A stretch of DNA of 64,000 nt from Ruminococcus sp. (GTDB lineage: Bacteria > Bacillota > Clostridia > Oscillospirales > Ruminococcaceae). The stretch lies in NCBI GenBank assembly GCA_029060305.1, contig JAIDUG010000032.1:58017-122016 (forward strand), given 5' to 3'. The position numbers and the translations under genes are program-made. The notes below the pieces were generated by a model. The model did no database searches and had not been told where the DNA came from. It was given only the letters and a program-made list of their open reading frames with translations. Numbering within the stretch: the stretch's first letter is position 1; the number at the start of each line of letters is the position of its first letter. Of this stretch, positions 1 to 8,068 are shown one piece after another.

Positions 1-286
1 GTTTTGACTCTTTCATATGAATAAGCATACTTCGGAAACCGTCTTTGTTGTAGTTTACAATTTCGCTGTTTTCCGGAATTTCTATATCTCCCTCAATATT
101 ACAGTTGTACGAAGTGTAAAATTCGTCATTTTCGTCAATCGGAATAAGCAAATCAACGTACTTGTCCGCCATATATTCGCCTTTAAACTCAAAGTCAAAA
201 TCACTGCTGTAGTACGCACACCCACTGAATACAAACATAATTCCGACAAGCACAAAAGCAATAATAAAAAATCTTGTTTTTCGCAT
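1..286 (-). CDS. Putative lipoprotein, 3' end outside window
   Basis: Read on the minus strand from ATG at 286; the frame stays open for 95 codons to the left edge, so the gene is partial. The N-terminus is a basic start (MRKTR), a hydrophobic stretch and a lipobox FSGC with the lipidated Cys at about residue 23, so the product should be a membrane-anchored surface lipoprotein. The mature part is acidic and I do not recognise a family. The start is supported by an AGGACGG-type ribosome site 8-10 bases upstream and by its own promoter at 309-337. A terminator (386-418) separates it from the genes upstream. Confidence 0.7.
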   Translation of the reverse strand, partial: MRKTRFFIIAFVLVGIMFVFSGCAYYSSDFDFEFKGEYMADKYVDLLIPIDENDEFYTSYNCNIEGDIEIPENSEIVNYNKDGFRSMLIHMKESK

Positions 287-308
287 TAAATCACCGTCCT
301 TTGTAAAT

Positions 309-337
309 ATTGTACATAATTTCCTTGTAACTGTCAA
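309..337 (-). promoter_or_regulatory. Sigma-A promoter of the lipoprotein gene
   Basis: On the minus strand a -35 TTGACA (332-337) and a -10 TACAAT (309-314) are separated by exactly 17 bases, ending about 20 bases before the ribosome site of the lipoprotein gene. Confidence 0.75.
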
Positions 338-385
338 TGAAATCAACATTACAAATAATCACACAAATATGACAAATATTTACAA

Positions 386-418
386 CAAAAAAACAGCTCC
401 TGTTTTTAACGGAGCTGT
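386..418 (-). terminator. Rho-independent terminator of the Xre/membrane-protein unit
   Basis: An 8-bp perfect stem (ACAGCTCC 393-400 with GGAGCTGT 411-418) is followed on the minus strand by a run of seven Ts. It lies just after the stop codon at 426. Confidence 0.85.
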
Positions 419-425
419 CGGAAAT

Positions 426-806
426 TTATTTGTTTTCAAAACTTTCAAGTTCATTACAGAGTGCAACGAAATCTTCATAAACAGTAATTGATTGCAGATA
501 ACGAAAGTCAAGAATATATCCTGAATCCCTATGTTTCAAAAATTCAGCGTCCCACAGCGGAACATCATAAAAACCTTTTTTGTAATGGTACTTCATTGGT
601 TGGTATTTGTCAATGTTTGCACGGAAATATTTTACTTTTGCCATACATAGCTTGTTGATACGGAAAAGAAGTCCGATAATATCAGTTCTTTCAAAAAACG
701 AATCCTTGAAAATAAGGTGTTTATGTGAATTTTCCCTTTCCGAATACCAAGCGTTGTTTTCGTGTTTCAGTCTGTACTTTTCTATAAGTAAATACTTTTC
801 GTCCAT
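426..806 (-). CDS. Hypothetical protein, 126 aa
   Basis: A soluble, charged and aromatic-rich protein with no family I recognise. I start it at ATG 806 (MDEKYLLIEKYR), which has an AGGTG ribosome site; a longer frame reaches 854 but would overlap the upstream gene without its own ribosome site. It is the third gene of a leftward unit after an Xre regulator (1265-1471) and a membrane protein (820-1251), separated from the latter by 13 bases, and is followed by a strong terminator. Its role is unknown; context suggests it belongs to the same autoregulated unit. Confidence 0.65.
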   Translation of the reverse strand: MDEKYLLIEKYRLKHENNAWYSERENSHKHLIFKDSFFERTDIIGLLFRINKLCMAKVKYFRANIDKYQPMKYHYKKGFYDVPLWDAEFLKHRDSGYILDFRYLQSITVYEDFVALCNELESFENK

Positions 807-819
807 TTTCCGCACCTGC

Positions 820-1251
820 TTACATCTTTTTATTGTAGTAAGATTTAACCGCAATTGTTATAACAGAATCCGCTATTAAAGATATGGCAAGTGTTATACT
901 GATAATCGGATTGAAAAATCCTGAAACGATTACAGCCAATGCAGTTACCATAATCGAAATAAAACTCGAAGTTTTCATTGTTTCCTTGCCGATTGCAACG
1001 TTTCTTTCGTCGGTCTGCTGAATGTACATTTCCTTGAGTTTTTCCTCGTTATGCAAAGCTTTATGTATTCTCGCAAGATTGAAAACAGAAACAATCATTA
1101 TTCCGCTGAACATACCGCTTACAAGACCCACTGCGAAATCATCTGCACCCTTTACAAAACGCATTAATCCAAAACATATAAGTAAGGCACAACAACAGAA
1201 GTATGCTATCAGTCTGTACTTTTGGGTAAGTTTTTTCTTAAAATCTTCCAT
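820..1251 (-). CDS. Small integral membrane protein, 143 aa
   Basis: The protein has four predicted hydrophobic segments: two near residues 15-60 and two near 95-135, on either side of a charged central loop. The start at ATG 1251 has an AAGGAG ribosome site; upstream in-frame codons lie within the preceding regulator gene. It sits 13 bases downstream of a 68-residue Xre regulator. Pairs of a short Xre regulator and a small four-segment membrane protein of this type are common in Firmicutes, but no function can be assigned from sequence. Confidence 0.75.
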   Translation of the reverse strand: MEDFKKKLTQKYRLIAYFCCCALLICFGLMRFVKGADDFAVGLVSGMFSGIMIVSVFNLARIHKALHNEEKLKEMYIQQTDERNVAIGKETMKTSSFISIMVTALAVIVSGFFNPIISITLAISLIADSVITIAVKSYYNKKM

Positions 1252-1264
1252 AATAAAAATCTCC

Positions 1265-1471
1265 TTATAAATTTTCTTCGCCTTCAAAAATAAACAGTTC
1301 CTCAATCGTGATACCGAAAAATTGTGCAATTTTATGTGCAAGAATCAGAGAAGCATTATATCTTCCGTTTTCCAGTGAAATAATAGTCTGACGTGTCACT
1401 CTCAATGCGTCTGCAAGTTCCTGTTGTGTCACTTTTCGTGACTTTCTGAGTTCCTGAATTTTGTTTTTCAA
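1265..1471 (-). CDS. Xre-family transcriptional regulator, 68 aa
   Basis: A single helix-turn-helix domain fills the protein: QQELADALRVTRQTIISLEN is the HTH, followed by the usual IAQFFGITIEELF helix. This is the short stand-alone regulator class of HTH_3. I choose a TTG start at 1471 because GGAG lies 9 bases upstream and because the conserved family N-terminus (KNKIQELRKSRKVTQ) begins right there; the open frame to 1522 contains the promoter -10. It should bind the three tandem palindromes at 1491-1552 that cover its own promoter, and so repress its own unit. That autoregulation is an inference from position. Confidence 0.85.
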   Translation of the reverse strand: MKNKIQELRKSRKVTQQELADALRVTRQTIISLENGRYNASLILAHKIAQFFGITIEELFIFEGEENL

Positions 1472-1490
1472 TTTATCACTCTCCTTAAAA

Positions 1491-1552
1491 GTAAAGTTTC
1501 CTTTACAATAATAGTATAGCACGCTTTACATTATTTGTCAAGTGTACTTTAC
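1491..1552 (-). promoter_or_regulatory. Promoter with three operators at a 23-bp period
   Basis: Minus-strand promoter: -35 TTGACA 1536-1541, spacer 17, -10 TATACT 1513-1518. Three 16-bp sites of the form GTNNAG-N4-CTTTAC lie at 1491-1506 (perfect palindrome, over the start of transcription), 1514-1529 (over the -10) and 1537-1552 (over the -35). Their starts are exactly 23 bases apart. They are the obvious operators for the adjacent Xre protein. Confidence 0.8.
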
Positions 1553-1585
1553 ATATTTTCCGAAAAAATTTTCCTTGTATAAAAC

Positions 1586-1618
1586 AAAGTCCTCTGTACA
1601 TATTGAACAAAGGACTTT
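1586..1618 (-). terminator. Terminator after lysA
   Basis: An 8-bp perfect stem (AAAGTCCT 1586-1593 with AGGACTTT 1611-1618) lies downstream of the lysA stop. The T-run on the plus side is stronger, so it may act in both directions. Confidence 0.65.
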
Positions 1619-1633
1619 TTTATTACAGATATT

Positions 1634-2932
1634 TTATATATCGTTGCGGATTATATCGTCAAGAGTTTCACGCTTTACAGCAATTCTCGATTCGCCGTTA
1701 TTCACGAAAACAACAGCAGGTTTCTGAAGTCTGTTGTAGTTTGAGGACATCGAATAGTTATAAGCACCTGTTGCACATACTGCAATAATGTCACCTGATT
1801 CAGCGTGCTGTAACGGCATATTCTCGCCGATTAAGTCTCCGCTTTCGCAACATTTTCCTGCAATCGTAACTTTTTCTGTACGTTCTTCTGTAGCCTTGTT
1901 TGCAACAATTGCTTCGTACTCTGATTTGTAGAGAATGTATCTCGGACTGTCTGCCATACCGCCGTCAACCGATATGTAAGTGCGGATATTCGGGATTTCC
2001 TTTCTTGCTCCTACTGTATAGAGTGTAATTCCGGCAGGTGCGGAAATAGAACGTCCCGGTTCAATGAATATGTAAGGCCGAGTAATTCCGAGTTCCGAAC
2101 AGGTATTTTTAACAACCTCAGAAACTCTTTCCATATAAGTTTCAAAAGGTGCAGGGTCGTGCTGATTAAGGTACTTTATTCCGAAACCTCCGCCTAAATT
2201 AAGACCTTTTATTTCGTAACCGAGTTCATTTTTGATTTTCGCAATGAAATTCAACATAACCTTTCCTGCTTCTTCAAACGGGTCAATATCGAAAATCTGT
2301 GAACCGATATGACAGTGAAGTCCCATAAGGTTTACGTTTTCGCAAGCTATGGCACGTTTCACTGCCTCGAAAGCCTCTCCTGTTTCAAGTGCAAAACCGA
2401 ATTTACTGTCAATCTGACCCGTCTTTATAAAGTCGTGAGTATGTGCATCGATACCAGGTTTGATACGGAACATTATATCAGGTTTCACATTTTTGGACTT
2501 TGCGATTTCCTCAAGTCTGAGAAGTTCGGAAATATTGTCTACAATAATATGACCGACTTTAACGTCAACAGCGTATTCAAGTTCCTCGTCAGTTTTGTTG
2601 TTTCCGTGGAAACCTATCTTTGAGGTATCAAAACCTGCTTTTACCGCTGTATAAAGTTCTCCGATTGAAACAGCGTCAAGACCCATTCCCTCACTTGCAA
2701 CTATACGGCACATTTCGAGACACGAAAAAGCCTTGCTTGCATAACACGCAAGACCTTGACCGCCGTAATATTTGTCAATACTGTTCTTGAAACGCTGACA
2801 GGCTTTACGGACTGCCTGCTCGTCCATTACATAGAGAGGTGTTCCGTACTGTTTTGCAAGCTCTACGGTATCAGTACCGCCTATTGTAAGGTTGCCCTTT
2901 TCGTTAACACTTAAATTTTCAGACACAAACAT
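1634..2932 (-). CDS. lysA: Diaminopimelate decarboxylase
   Basis: The PLP-dependent enzyme decarboxylates meso-diaminopimelate to L-lysine, the last step of lysine synthesis. The protein of 432 residues has family length. Visible motifs are the PLP lysine in YASKAF (K67), HCHIGSQ (about 207-212), the phosphate-binding GGGFG (247-251), EPGRS (291-295) and the CESGD active-site loop (C362) supplied by the partner subunit. ATG 2932 has a GAAAGGA site. It is the third gene of a lon-ysxC-lysA leftward operon, starting 18 bases after ysxC, and ends at a hairpin terminator. Confidence 0.97.
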   Translation of the reverse strand: MFVSENLSVNEKGNLTIGGTDTVELAKQYGTPLYVMDEQAVRKACQRFKNSIDKYYGGQGLACYASKAFSCLEMCRIVASEGMGLDAVSIGELYTAVKAGFDTSKIGFHGNNKTDEELEYAVDVKVGHIIVDNISELLRLEEIAKSKNVKPDIMFRIKPGIDAHTHDFIKTGQIDSKFGFALETGEAFEAVKRAIACENVNLMGLHCHIGSQIFDIDPFEEAGKVMLNFIAKIKNELGYEIKGLNLGGGFGIKYLNQHDPAPFETYMERVSEVVKNTCSELGITRPYIFIEPGRSISAPAGITLYTVGARKEIPNIRTYISVDGGMADSPRYILYKSEYEAIVANKATEERTEKVTIAGKCCESGDLIGENMPLQHAESGDIIAVCATGAYNYSMSSNYNRLQKPAVVFVNNGESRIAVKRETLDDIIRNDI

Positions 2933-2950
2933 TTTTAAACAATCCTTTCA

Positions 2951-3544
2951 TTAATCGTTTTCTGTAACATCTTCAACAATCTGTCGTAATTCTTCAACAC
3001 CCTCGAAAGTCTGAGAAGAAAACGGTATCGAATGTATATCGCTGAAACATGGTATTTCACCCTCAAAAGCCTTCATACGTTTTTCACGTTCCGACTTGTT
3101 GAGTTTGTCCGCTTTTGTAAGGACTATCACAAACGGCATTTCGGTATCTATGAGATAGTTGACCATTTGTATATCGTCTTTTGTAGGAGCGTGACGCATA
3201 TCAATCAGCATAAAAACCAGTCTTATATCTCTGTCCGCTCCCAGATAACCCTCTATCAGTCCCGACCAGCGTTCCTTTTCGGATTTTGAAACTTTCGCAT
3301 ATCCATATCCCGGAAGGTCAACAAAATATATATCTTCAAGTTTATAGAAATTTATAGTAGCAGTTTTTCCGGGGACGGAACTTACACGGGCAAGATTTTT
3401 TCTGTTGAAAAGTTTATTAATAAGAGTTGATTTTCCGACATTGGAATGTCCCGCAAAAGCTATTTCAACGTTCTGAGCCGGTGGAATCTGACTGAAAGTG
3501 CCGTAAGATGCAAAAAATTCCGCCTTGTTGTAATTGAGTTTCAT
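2951..3544 (-). CDS. ysxC: Ribosome biogenesis GTPase YsxC/EngB
   Basis: An essential GTPase of the TrmE-Era-EngA family needed for assembly of the large ribosomal subunit. The 197-residue product shows the P-loop GHSNVGKS (32-39), the G3 motif DLPG (76-79) and G4 TKAD (about 145-148). I start at ATG 3544 with AAAGGAG upstream; the ribosome site lies inside the last codons of lon, whose stop is at 3546-3548, so the two are translationally coupled. The lon-ysxC order is conserved across Firmicutes. Confidence 0.95.
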   Translation of the reverse strand: MKLNYNKAEFFASYGTFSQIPPAQNVEIAFAGHSNVGKSTLINKLFNRKNLARVSSVPGKTATINFYKLEDIYFVDLPGYGYAKVSKSEKERWSGLIEGYLGADRDIRLVFMLIDMRHAPTKDDIQMVNYLIDTEMPFVIVLTKADKLNKSEREKRMKAFEGEIPCFSDIHSIPFSSQTFEGVEELRQIVEDVTEND

Positions 3545-3545
3545 A

Positions 3546-5900
3546 TTATGCTCCTTTCTGTCCAATCAGTGCAACGTCAAGAACATCTGTAAGGTTTTCA
3601 GCATATACAAACTCTATATTTTGCTTCACAACATTGTCTACTTCTTCAAGGTCGGGCTTGTTGGCAACAGGAATAATAACCGTTTTTATGCCTGCCTTGT
3701 AAGCTGCCATAGTCTTTTCACGAAGTCCGCCTATTGGAAGTACTTTTCCGTGTAAAGTTATTTCGCCTGTCATTGCAACGTCGGCACGGACAGGTATTCC
3801 CGACAGTGCGGAAACAAGTGCTGTAGTCATTGTAACGCCCGCTGACGGTCCGTCTTTCGGAACAGCTCCTTCAGGTGCGTGTATATGAATATCATTTTTC
3901 TTGTAAAACTCTTTGTCTATGTTGTATTTTTCAGCGATACTTCTTACATAACTTACCGCTATCTTTGAACTTTCTTTCATTACGTCGCCGAGTGAACCGG
4001 TAACTTCAGTTTTACCTGTACCGTCTAAAACGAGTACTTCAAGTGGCATCATAACACCGCCTACAGAAGTCCACGCAAGACCATTTACAACACCGACCTG
4101 ATTTTCCTTTGAAGTAAGGTCTGCTGAATATTTTTTAATACCAAGATATTCCGCAACATCTTCCTGCTTCATTATAACCTTTTTTGTTTCTTCGGAAGCT
4201 ATCTTCTTCGCAACTTTACGGCAGATTGAAGCCAACTGTCTTTCCAGTGAACGCACACCGGCTTCTTTTGTATAGAACTGGATAATATCATAGATAGCCT
4301 CGTCCCTGATTTTCAGCTGTGAGGCTTTGAGACCATGTTCCTTAATCTGTTTCGGGAGCAGATGTTCCTTTGCTATATGGAATTTTTCCTCTGTCGTATA
4401 ACTCGGAAGTTCAATAATTTCCATACGGTCGAGAAGAGGTTCGGGAATATTTGAGACATTGTTTGCTGTCATAATGAATACTGTCTTGCTGAGGTCGAAA
4501 GGTATTTCTATAAAGTGGTCTCTGAATTCCTTGTTCTGTTCGCTGTCGAGGACTTCAAGCATAGCAGAAGACGGGTCTCCTTTTATATCATTGCACAGCT
4601 TGTCTATTTCGTCAAAAAGTATAAGCGGATTGCAAGACCCTGCCTGTTGCATAGCTGTAATAATACGTCCGGGCATTGCACCGATATAAGTTTTTCTGTG
4701 ACCTCTTATATCAGCTTCGTCACGTACACCGCCGAGCGAAACTCTTGCATATTTCCTGCCCATAGCTTTTGCAATTGATTTTGCAATTGAAGTCTTACCG
4801 ATTCCGGGAGGTCCTGCAAGACATATAATCTGTCCTTTGATTTTCGGATTCAGCATATGGACAGCAAGAAATTCAAGTATACGCTCCTTTACTTTTCTGA
4901 GACCATAGTGTTCCTTTTCAAGAATAGTTTCAGCTTTTGCAAGCGATATCTTCGCTTTTGAGTATTTTCCCCACGGAAGTTCAAAAACAGCATCAAGATA
5001 ATTGCGTATAACGAAAGCCTCCTGAGAATAAGGTGGCATTTTATTAAGTTTTTCTATTTCCTTGATAAGTCTTTCACGGCTTTTTTCATCGCACTCAATT
5101 GACATTGCCTTTGATATATAACGGAAATTTTCTTCGCCCTCACCTTCTCCGAGCTGTTCCTGAATAACCCTCATCTGTTCACGGAGGAAATACTCTCTCT
5201 GGTTTTTGTCCATATTTTCCTGAGTCTGTTCATGTATTGACTGTTCAACTTCAAGCACTTCATTTTCAGAGGAAATGAACGAAACAAGCATTCCGAGACG
5301 GTTAAGGATATTTGTTTCTTCAAGGAGTTCCTGTTTTTCCCTGTAACCTATAGTACAGTTAAAAACAATCAGTTCAAAAAGTTTTTCAGGATTTTCCTGT
5401 GTCATTACTGATATTATAAGTTCCTGAGGCATTTTCGGGAAAAATGAGGAATACCTTTCAAAAGCACCTTTCACTGCACGCATAAGGGCTTCTGTGTCAG
5501 TGCTGTCAGTCTTTGCACGGGAATGTGAGGGAATACGTTTCACAACCGACATCATTTTTTCGCCGTCATCAATAAGATTGACAAGGCGTGCCTTATACAG
5601 ACCTTTTACAAGGACTTTCATAATATTGTCAGGAAGTCTGAGAACCTGCTTTATCTCAGCCACAACGCCTATCTTATAAAGGTCTGAAACTTCCGGATTA
5701 TCCACATACGCTTCATGCTGTGCAACAAGGAATATTTTTCCATTTCCCTCAAGGGCGTTTTTTATTGACTGGATTGATTTTTCACGTGCAACGTCAAAAT
5801 GCATGACCATATTAGGAAATGCAACAAGTCCACGCATAGTAACGGTATAAAAAACATTATCGCTTTCATTGATTTCATTGTTTTTAATATTCTGTTCCAT
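3546..5900 (-). CDS. lon: ATP-dependent protease Lon
   Basis: A cytosolic AAA+ serine protease degrading misfolded and regulatory proteins. The 784-residue product has the N-terminal LON substrate domain, Walker A GPPGIGKT at about 362, Walker B LILFDEID, and a C-terminal protease domain with catalytic Ser in DGPSAG (about 683) and catalytic Lys in the REKT region (about 728). The start is ATG 5900 with GGTG 6-9 bases upstream; an in-frame ATG at 5912 overlaps the AAAGGA site and is less likely. First gene of the lon-ysxC-lysA operon; a promoter with a perfect -10 lies at 5970-5998. Confidence 0.96.
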   Translation of the reverse strand: MEQNIKNNEINESDNVFYTVTMRGLVAFPNMVMHFDVAREKSIQSIKNALEGNGKIFLVAQHEAYVDNPEVSDLYKIGVVAEIKQVLRLPDNIMKVLVKGLYKARLVNLIDDGEKMMSVVKRIPSHSRAKTDSTDTEALMRAVKGAFERYSSFFPKMPQELIISVMTQENPEKLFELIVFNCTIGYREKQELLEETNILNRLGMLVSFISSENEVLEVEQSIHEQTQENMDKNQREYFLREQMRVIQEQLGEGEGEENFRYISKAMSIECDEKSRERLIKEIEKLNKMPPYSQEAFVIRNYLDAVFELPWGKYSKAKISLAKAETILEKEHYGLRKVKERILEFLAVHMLNPKIKGQIICLAGPPGIGKTSIAKSIAKAMGRKYARVSLGGVRDEADIRGHRKTYIGAMPGRIITAMQQAGSCNPLILFDEIDKLCNDIKGDPSSAMLEVLDSEQNKEFRDHFIEIPFDLSKTVFIMTANNVSNIPEPLLDRMEIIELPSYTTEEKFHIAKEHLLPKQIKEHGLKASQLKIRDEAIYDIIQFYTKEAGVRSLERQLASICRKVAKKIASEETKKVIMKQEDVAEYLGIKKYSADLTSKENQVGVVNGLAWTSVGGVMMPLEVLVLDGTGKTEVTGSLGDVMKESSKIAVSYVRSIAEKYNIDKEFYKKNDIHIHAPEGAVPKDGPSAGVTMTTALVSALSGIPVRADVAMTGEITLHGKVLPIGGLREKTMAAYKAGIKTVIIPVANKPDLEEVDNVVKQNIEFVYAENLTDVLDVALIGQKGA

Positions 5901-5969
5901 GTTTATCACCATATCCTTTCAGGCAATGGGTTAATATACTGTAAATGCCGACAACAGCCGGTAATTTAT

Positions 5970-5998
5970 ATTATACAACAAATTTGTATAAAATGCAA
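5970..5998 (-). promoter_or_regulatory. Probable lon operon promoter
   Basis: A perfect -10 TATAAT (minus strand, 5970-5975) lies 17 bases from a weak -35 TTGCAT (5993-5998). No CIRCE or CtsR heptad repeat is visible near it. Confidence 0.55.
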
Positions 5999-6047
5999 GC
6001 ATAAATTTCAACGTGATACGCAAAAGAAAAATAAATGAAAAAAGTAC

Positions 6048-6076
6048 TTTACTTTTGCGTGATAATGTGCTAAAAT
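6048..6076 (+). promoter_or_regulatory. Promoter of the yerC-like gene
   Basis: TTTACT (6048-6053), a 17-base spacer, and TAAAAT (6071-6076) preceded by TGC, an extended -10. The transcript would begin about 40 bases before the ATG. Confidence 0.55.
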
Positions 6077-6124
6077 GTAAAAGAGATATAACAAAGCCTT
6101 TACGGCAGAATGGAGTAAAATTAT

Positions 6125-6427
6125 ATGATTAACAAGATAAAATCGGAAAATATGGATTTACTTTTTGAAGCAATCCTCACACTTGAAACAGTTGATGACT
6201 GTTATAAGTTTTTTGACGACCTCTGCACAAGTATAGAATTAAAGTCCTTTGCACAGAGATTACAGGTTGCGAAACTCCTTGACGAGCATAAGGTCTATAA
6301 CAATATCGTCACTGAAACAGGTGTAAGTACTGCAACCATAAGCAGAGTACACCGTTCACTCAAGGACGGAAACGACGGTTATAATATAGTTTTCGACCGT
6401 CTCAGAAAGAAGAATCTTCTCAGATAA
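6125..6427 (+). CDS. YerC/YecD family TrpR-related regulator
   Basis: A 100-residue all-helical protein of the TrpR-like superfamily. The helix-turn-helix is in the second half (YNNIVTETGVSTATISRVHR, about residues 59-78) and the N-terminal helices would form the dimer. Homologues (YerC of Bacillus) are small DNA-binding proteins with no defined regulon. ATG 6125 has GGAG 9 bases upstream. The gene converges on the HAD gene and the two coding regions overlap tail to tail by 8 bases (6420-6427). No ligand can be inferred. Confidence 0.85.
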   Translation: MINKIKSENMDLLFEAILTLETVDDCYKFFDDLCTSIELKSFAQRLQVAKLLDEHKVYNNIVTETGVSTATISRVHRSLKDGNDGYNIVFDRLRKKNLLR

Positions 6428-7208
6428 GCCCGAAATGTTCAAGTGCCTTATAGATACCGTCTTCTTCAATCGGTGATGTTATGTAAGAAACGTATGGATA
6501 TAATTTTTCAGCACCGCCCATTGCTATGCTGTTCGGGACTGCCTGCAACATCGGCAAATCATTCATACTGTCGCCGATTGCATAAGCGTCGGAAAGCGGA
6601 ATATTGAGTTTTTTCAGAATAATGTCAATGGCAGTAGCCTTTGTATATCCGAGAGGAACATTTTCATAGAAACCGTTTCCCCTGTCTATGACCGAAAAAT
6701 ATCTGCTTACTTCTCTGTGAAATAATTCCGTATCGCTTTCTGAATTAGTCCACGCAACGAATTTGTCAAAAATAAAATCTTCGTCGTCAACCCTCTTTGA
6801 AACGTCTATTCCCTCGTCAACGAAATTCACCATAAAATCCTCAAGCATAGGACTTGAAACAGCATTATCATCAAAGAAATATCCGTCACTGTATTCATAG
6901 ACAGGAGTAACACGGCATTTCCGCATAAGAGAAGCGATTTCACGACAGAAAGATTTTTCGGGAGTATAATGCAGAAGTATTTCGTTATTATACTCAATAT
7001 ATGTACCGCAACCGCAAAGATAACCGTCAAATCCGAGTTTACGGATTTCCGGATTGATATTGAAAGCTGTACGTCCGCTGTTTATGAAAGTGAAATTACC
7101 TTTTGCACGTGTAAGTGCAATTGCTTCACGTGTACTTTGCGGAATGTAGAATCTTCCGTCTTCCGTGGAAATAGTACCGTCAATATCAAAGAATATTACA
7201 GATGACAT
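6420..7208 (-). CDS. Cof-type HAD-superfamily sugar-phosphatase-like hydrolase
   Basis: A 262-residue HAD phosphatase of the Cof/YbiV (IIB cap) type. Motif I is FFDIDGTI (about 6-13) with both catalytic aspartates, motif II is NSGR, and motif IV is AIGDSMNDLPML near the C-terminus. Members dephosphorylate sugar phosphates, FMN or PLP; the substrate here cannot be told. ATG 7208 follows GGGGTG. The 3' end overlaps the convergent yerC-like gene by 8 bases with no terminator between them. Confidence 0.9.
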   Translation of the reverse strand: MSSVIFFDIDGTISTEDGRFYIPQSTREAIALTRAKGNFTFINSGRTAFNINPEIRKLGFDGYLCGCGTYIEYNNEILLHYTPEKSFCREIASLMRKCRVTPVYEYSDGYFFDDNAVSSPMLEDFMVNFVDEGIDVSKRVDDEDFIFDKFVAWTNSESDTELFHREVSRYFSVIDRGNGFYENVPLGYTKATAIDIILKKLNIPLSDAYAIGDSMNDLPMLQAVPNSIAMGGAEKLYPYVSYITSPIEEDGIYKALEHFGLI

Positions 7209-7277
7209 CTTTTTACAACACCCCTTTTTAGAATATTAAAGATATTATAATACTACAAAACGCATTTGTCAAGGCAG

Positions 7278-7784
7278 GTGAGAATAATTTTACACATTTA
7301 TCACGGAAACGGTAAGGGAAAAACAACCACTGCCATTGGTCTTACGATAAGGGCAGTGGGAGCTGGTTTAAAAGTTTGTTTTGTGCAGTTTCTGAAAAAC
7401 GGCAGTTCATCAGAAGTCAACATACTGAAACAGACTGAAAATATTGAATATCTCTGTTGTGAGACGTGCGGAAAATTCACATTTCAGATGAGCGTTGAGG
7501 AAAAAACTGTTGTAACTTCCGGAAATAATTATCTGCTTAAAAAGGCTTTCGGAAGTAATGCGGATATGATTGTACTTGACGAATTTCTTGATACCTACAA
7601 TCTGAATATGATTGACAGGGATTCCGCCGAAAAACATATATTGGCTACGGACAGGGAAATAATTCTGACAGGACGTAATCCTTCGGAAATATTCCTCGAA
7701 AACGCTGACTATATAAGTGAGATAAATTCCGTAAAACACCCCTATGAAAAGGGAATTTCCGCACGTAAAGGTATAGAATATTAG
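7278..7784 (+). CDS. Corrinoid adenosyltransferase (BtuR/CobO/CobA family)
   Basis: The enzyme transfers the adenosyl group of ATP to cob(I)alamin or cobinamide to make the coenzyme form of B12. The P-loop GNGKGKTT and following AIGLTIRAVGAG near the N-terminus, FVQFLKNG, the VLDEF acidic motif and GRNP are characteristic. Length about 165-172 matches the short clostridial form. The start is uncertain: GTG 7278 is canonical but its spacing to AAGG is poor, while the strong AGGTGAG at 7276-7282 points to an ATT codon at 7287, which would give the usual short N-terminus. The stop overlaps that of the convergent gene (7781). Confidence 0.85.
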   Translation: MRIILHIYHGNGKGKTTTAIGLTIRAVGAGLKVCFVQFLKNGSSSEVNILKQTENIEYLCCETCGKFTFQMSVEEKTVVTSGNNYLLKKAFGSNADMIVLDEFLDTYNLNMIDRDSAEKHILATDREIILTGRNPSEIFLENADYISEINSVKHPYEKGISARKGIEY

Positions 7785-8017
7785 AGAAGTATATTCTTTG
7801 CCTCAGTAACGAGTTTCATATCATCTTCAGTTATTTTAAGATTTGTTGCATAGCTTTTTCCCTCTGAAGTTGTTATTTTGACTTCAACAATGCTGTCAGG
7901 GTCAACGACTGTAAGAGCCATTTTTATGAACGGAAAAAACTTAGGGTGACCCTCTTTGAAATTTCTGAGCATGGGTTTTATTTTTGTCAAAGATTTTGTA
8001 ATAGCTAATGGATTCAT
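7781..8017 (-). CDS. Hypothetical protein, 78 aa
   Basis: A small soluble basic protein of unrecognised family, with a helical basic N-terminal half and a beta-rich C-terminal part. ATG 8017 has a perfect GGAGG seven bases upstream, so it is likely to be translated. It follows gpmI by about 50 bases, with a hairpin (8040-8057) between, and could be read through from the glycolytic operon. Its stop codon interlocks with that of the convergent adenosyltransferase gene (bases 7781-7784). Confidence 0.7.
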   Translation of the reverse strand: MNPLAITKSLTKIKPMLRNFKEGHPKFFPFIKMALTVVDPDSIVEVKITTSEGKSYATNLKITEDDMKLVTEAKNILL

Positions 8018-8039
8018 ATTTTTACCTCCGATAATAACA

Positions 8040-8057
8040 GGCTGACTTTTGCCAGCC
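8040..8057 (-). terminator. Weak terminator or attenuator after gpmI
   Basis: GGCTG 8040-8044 pairs with CAGCC 8053-8057. The minus-strand sequence after the stem is only partly T-rich, so read-through into the 78-aa gene is likely. Confidence 0.5.
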
Positions 8058-8068
8058 CGTTTTTTATT

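Noticed and set aside
17..289. Plus-strand frame at the left edge
   Set aside because: It is a shadow of the minus-strand lipoprotein, which has a promoter, ribosome site and lipobox.
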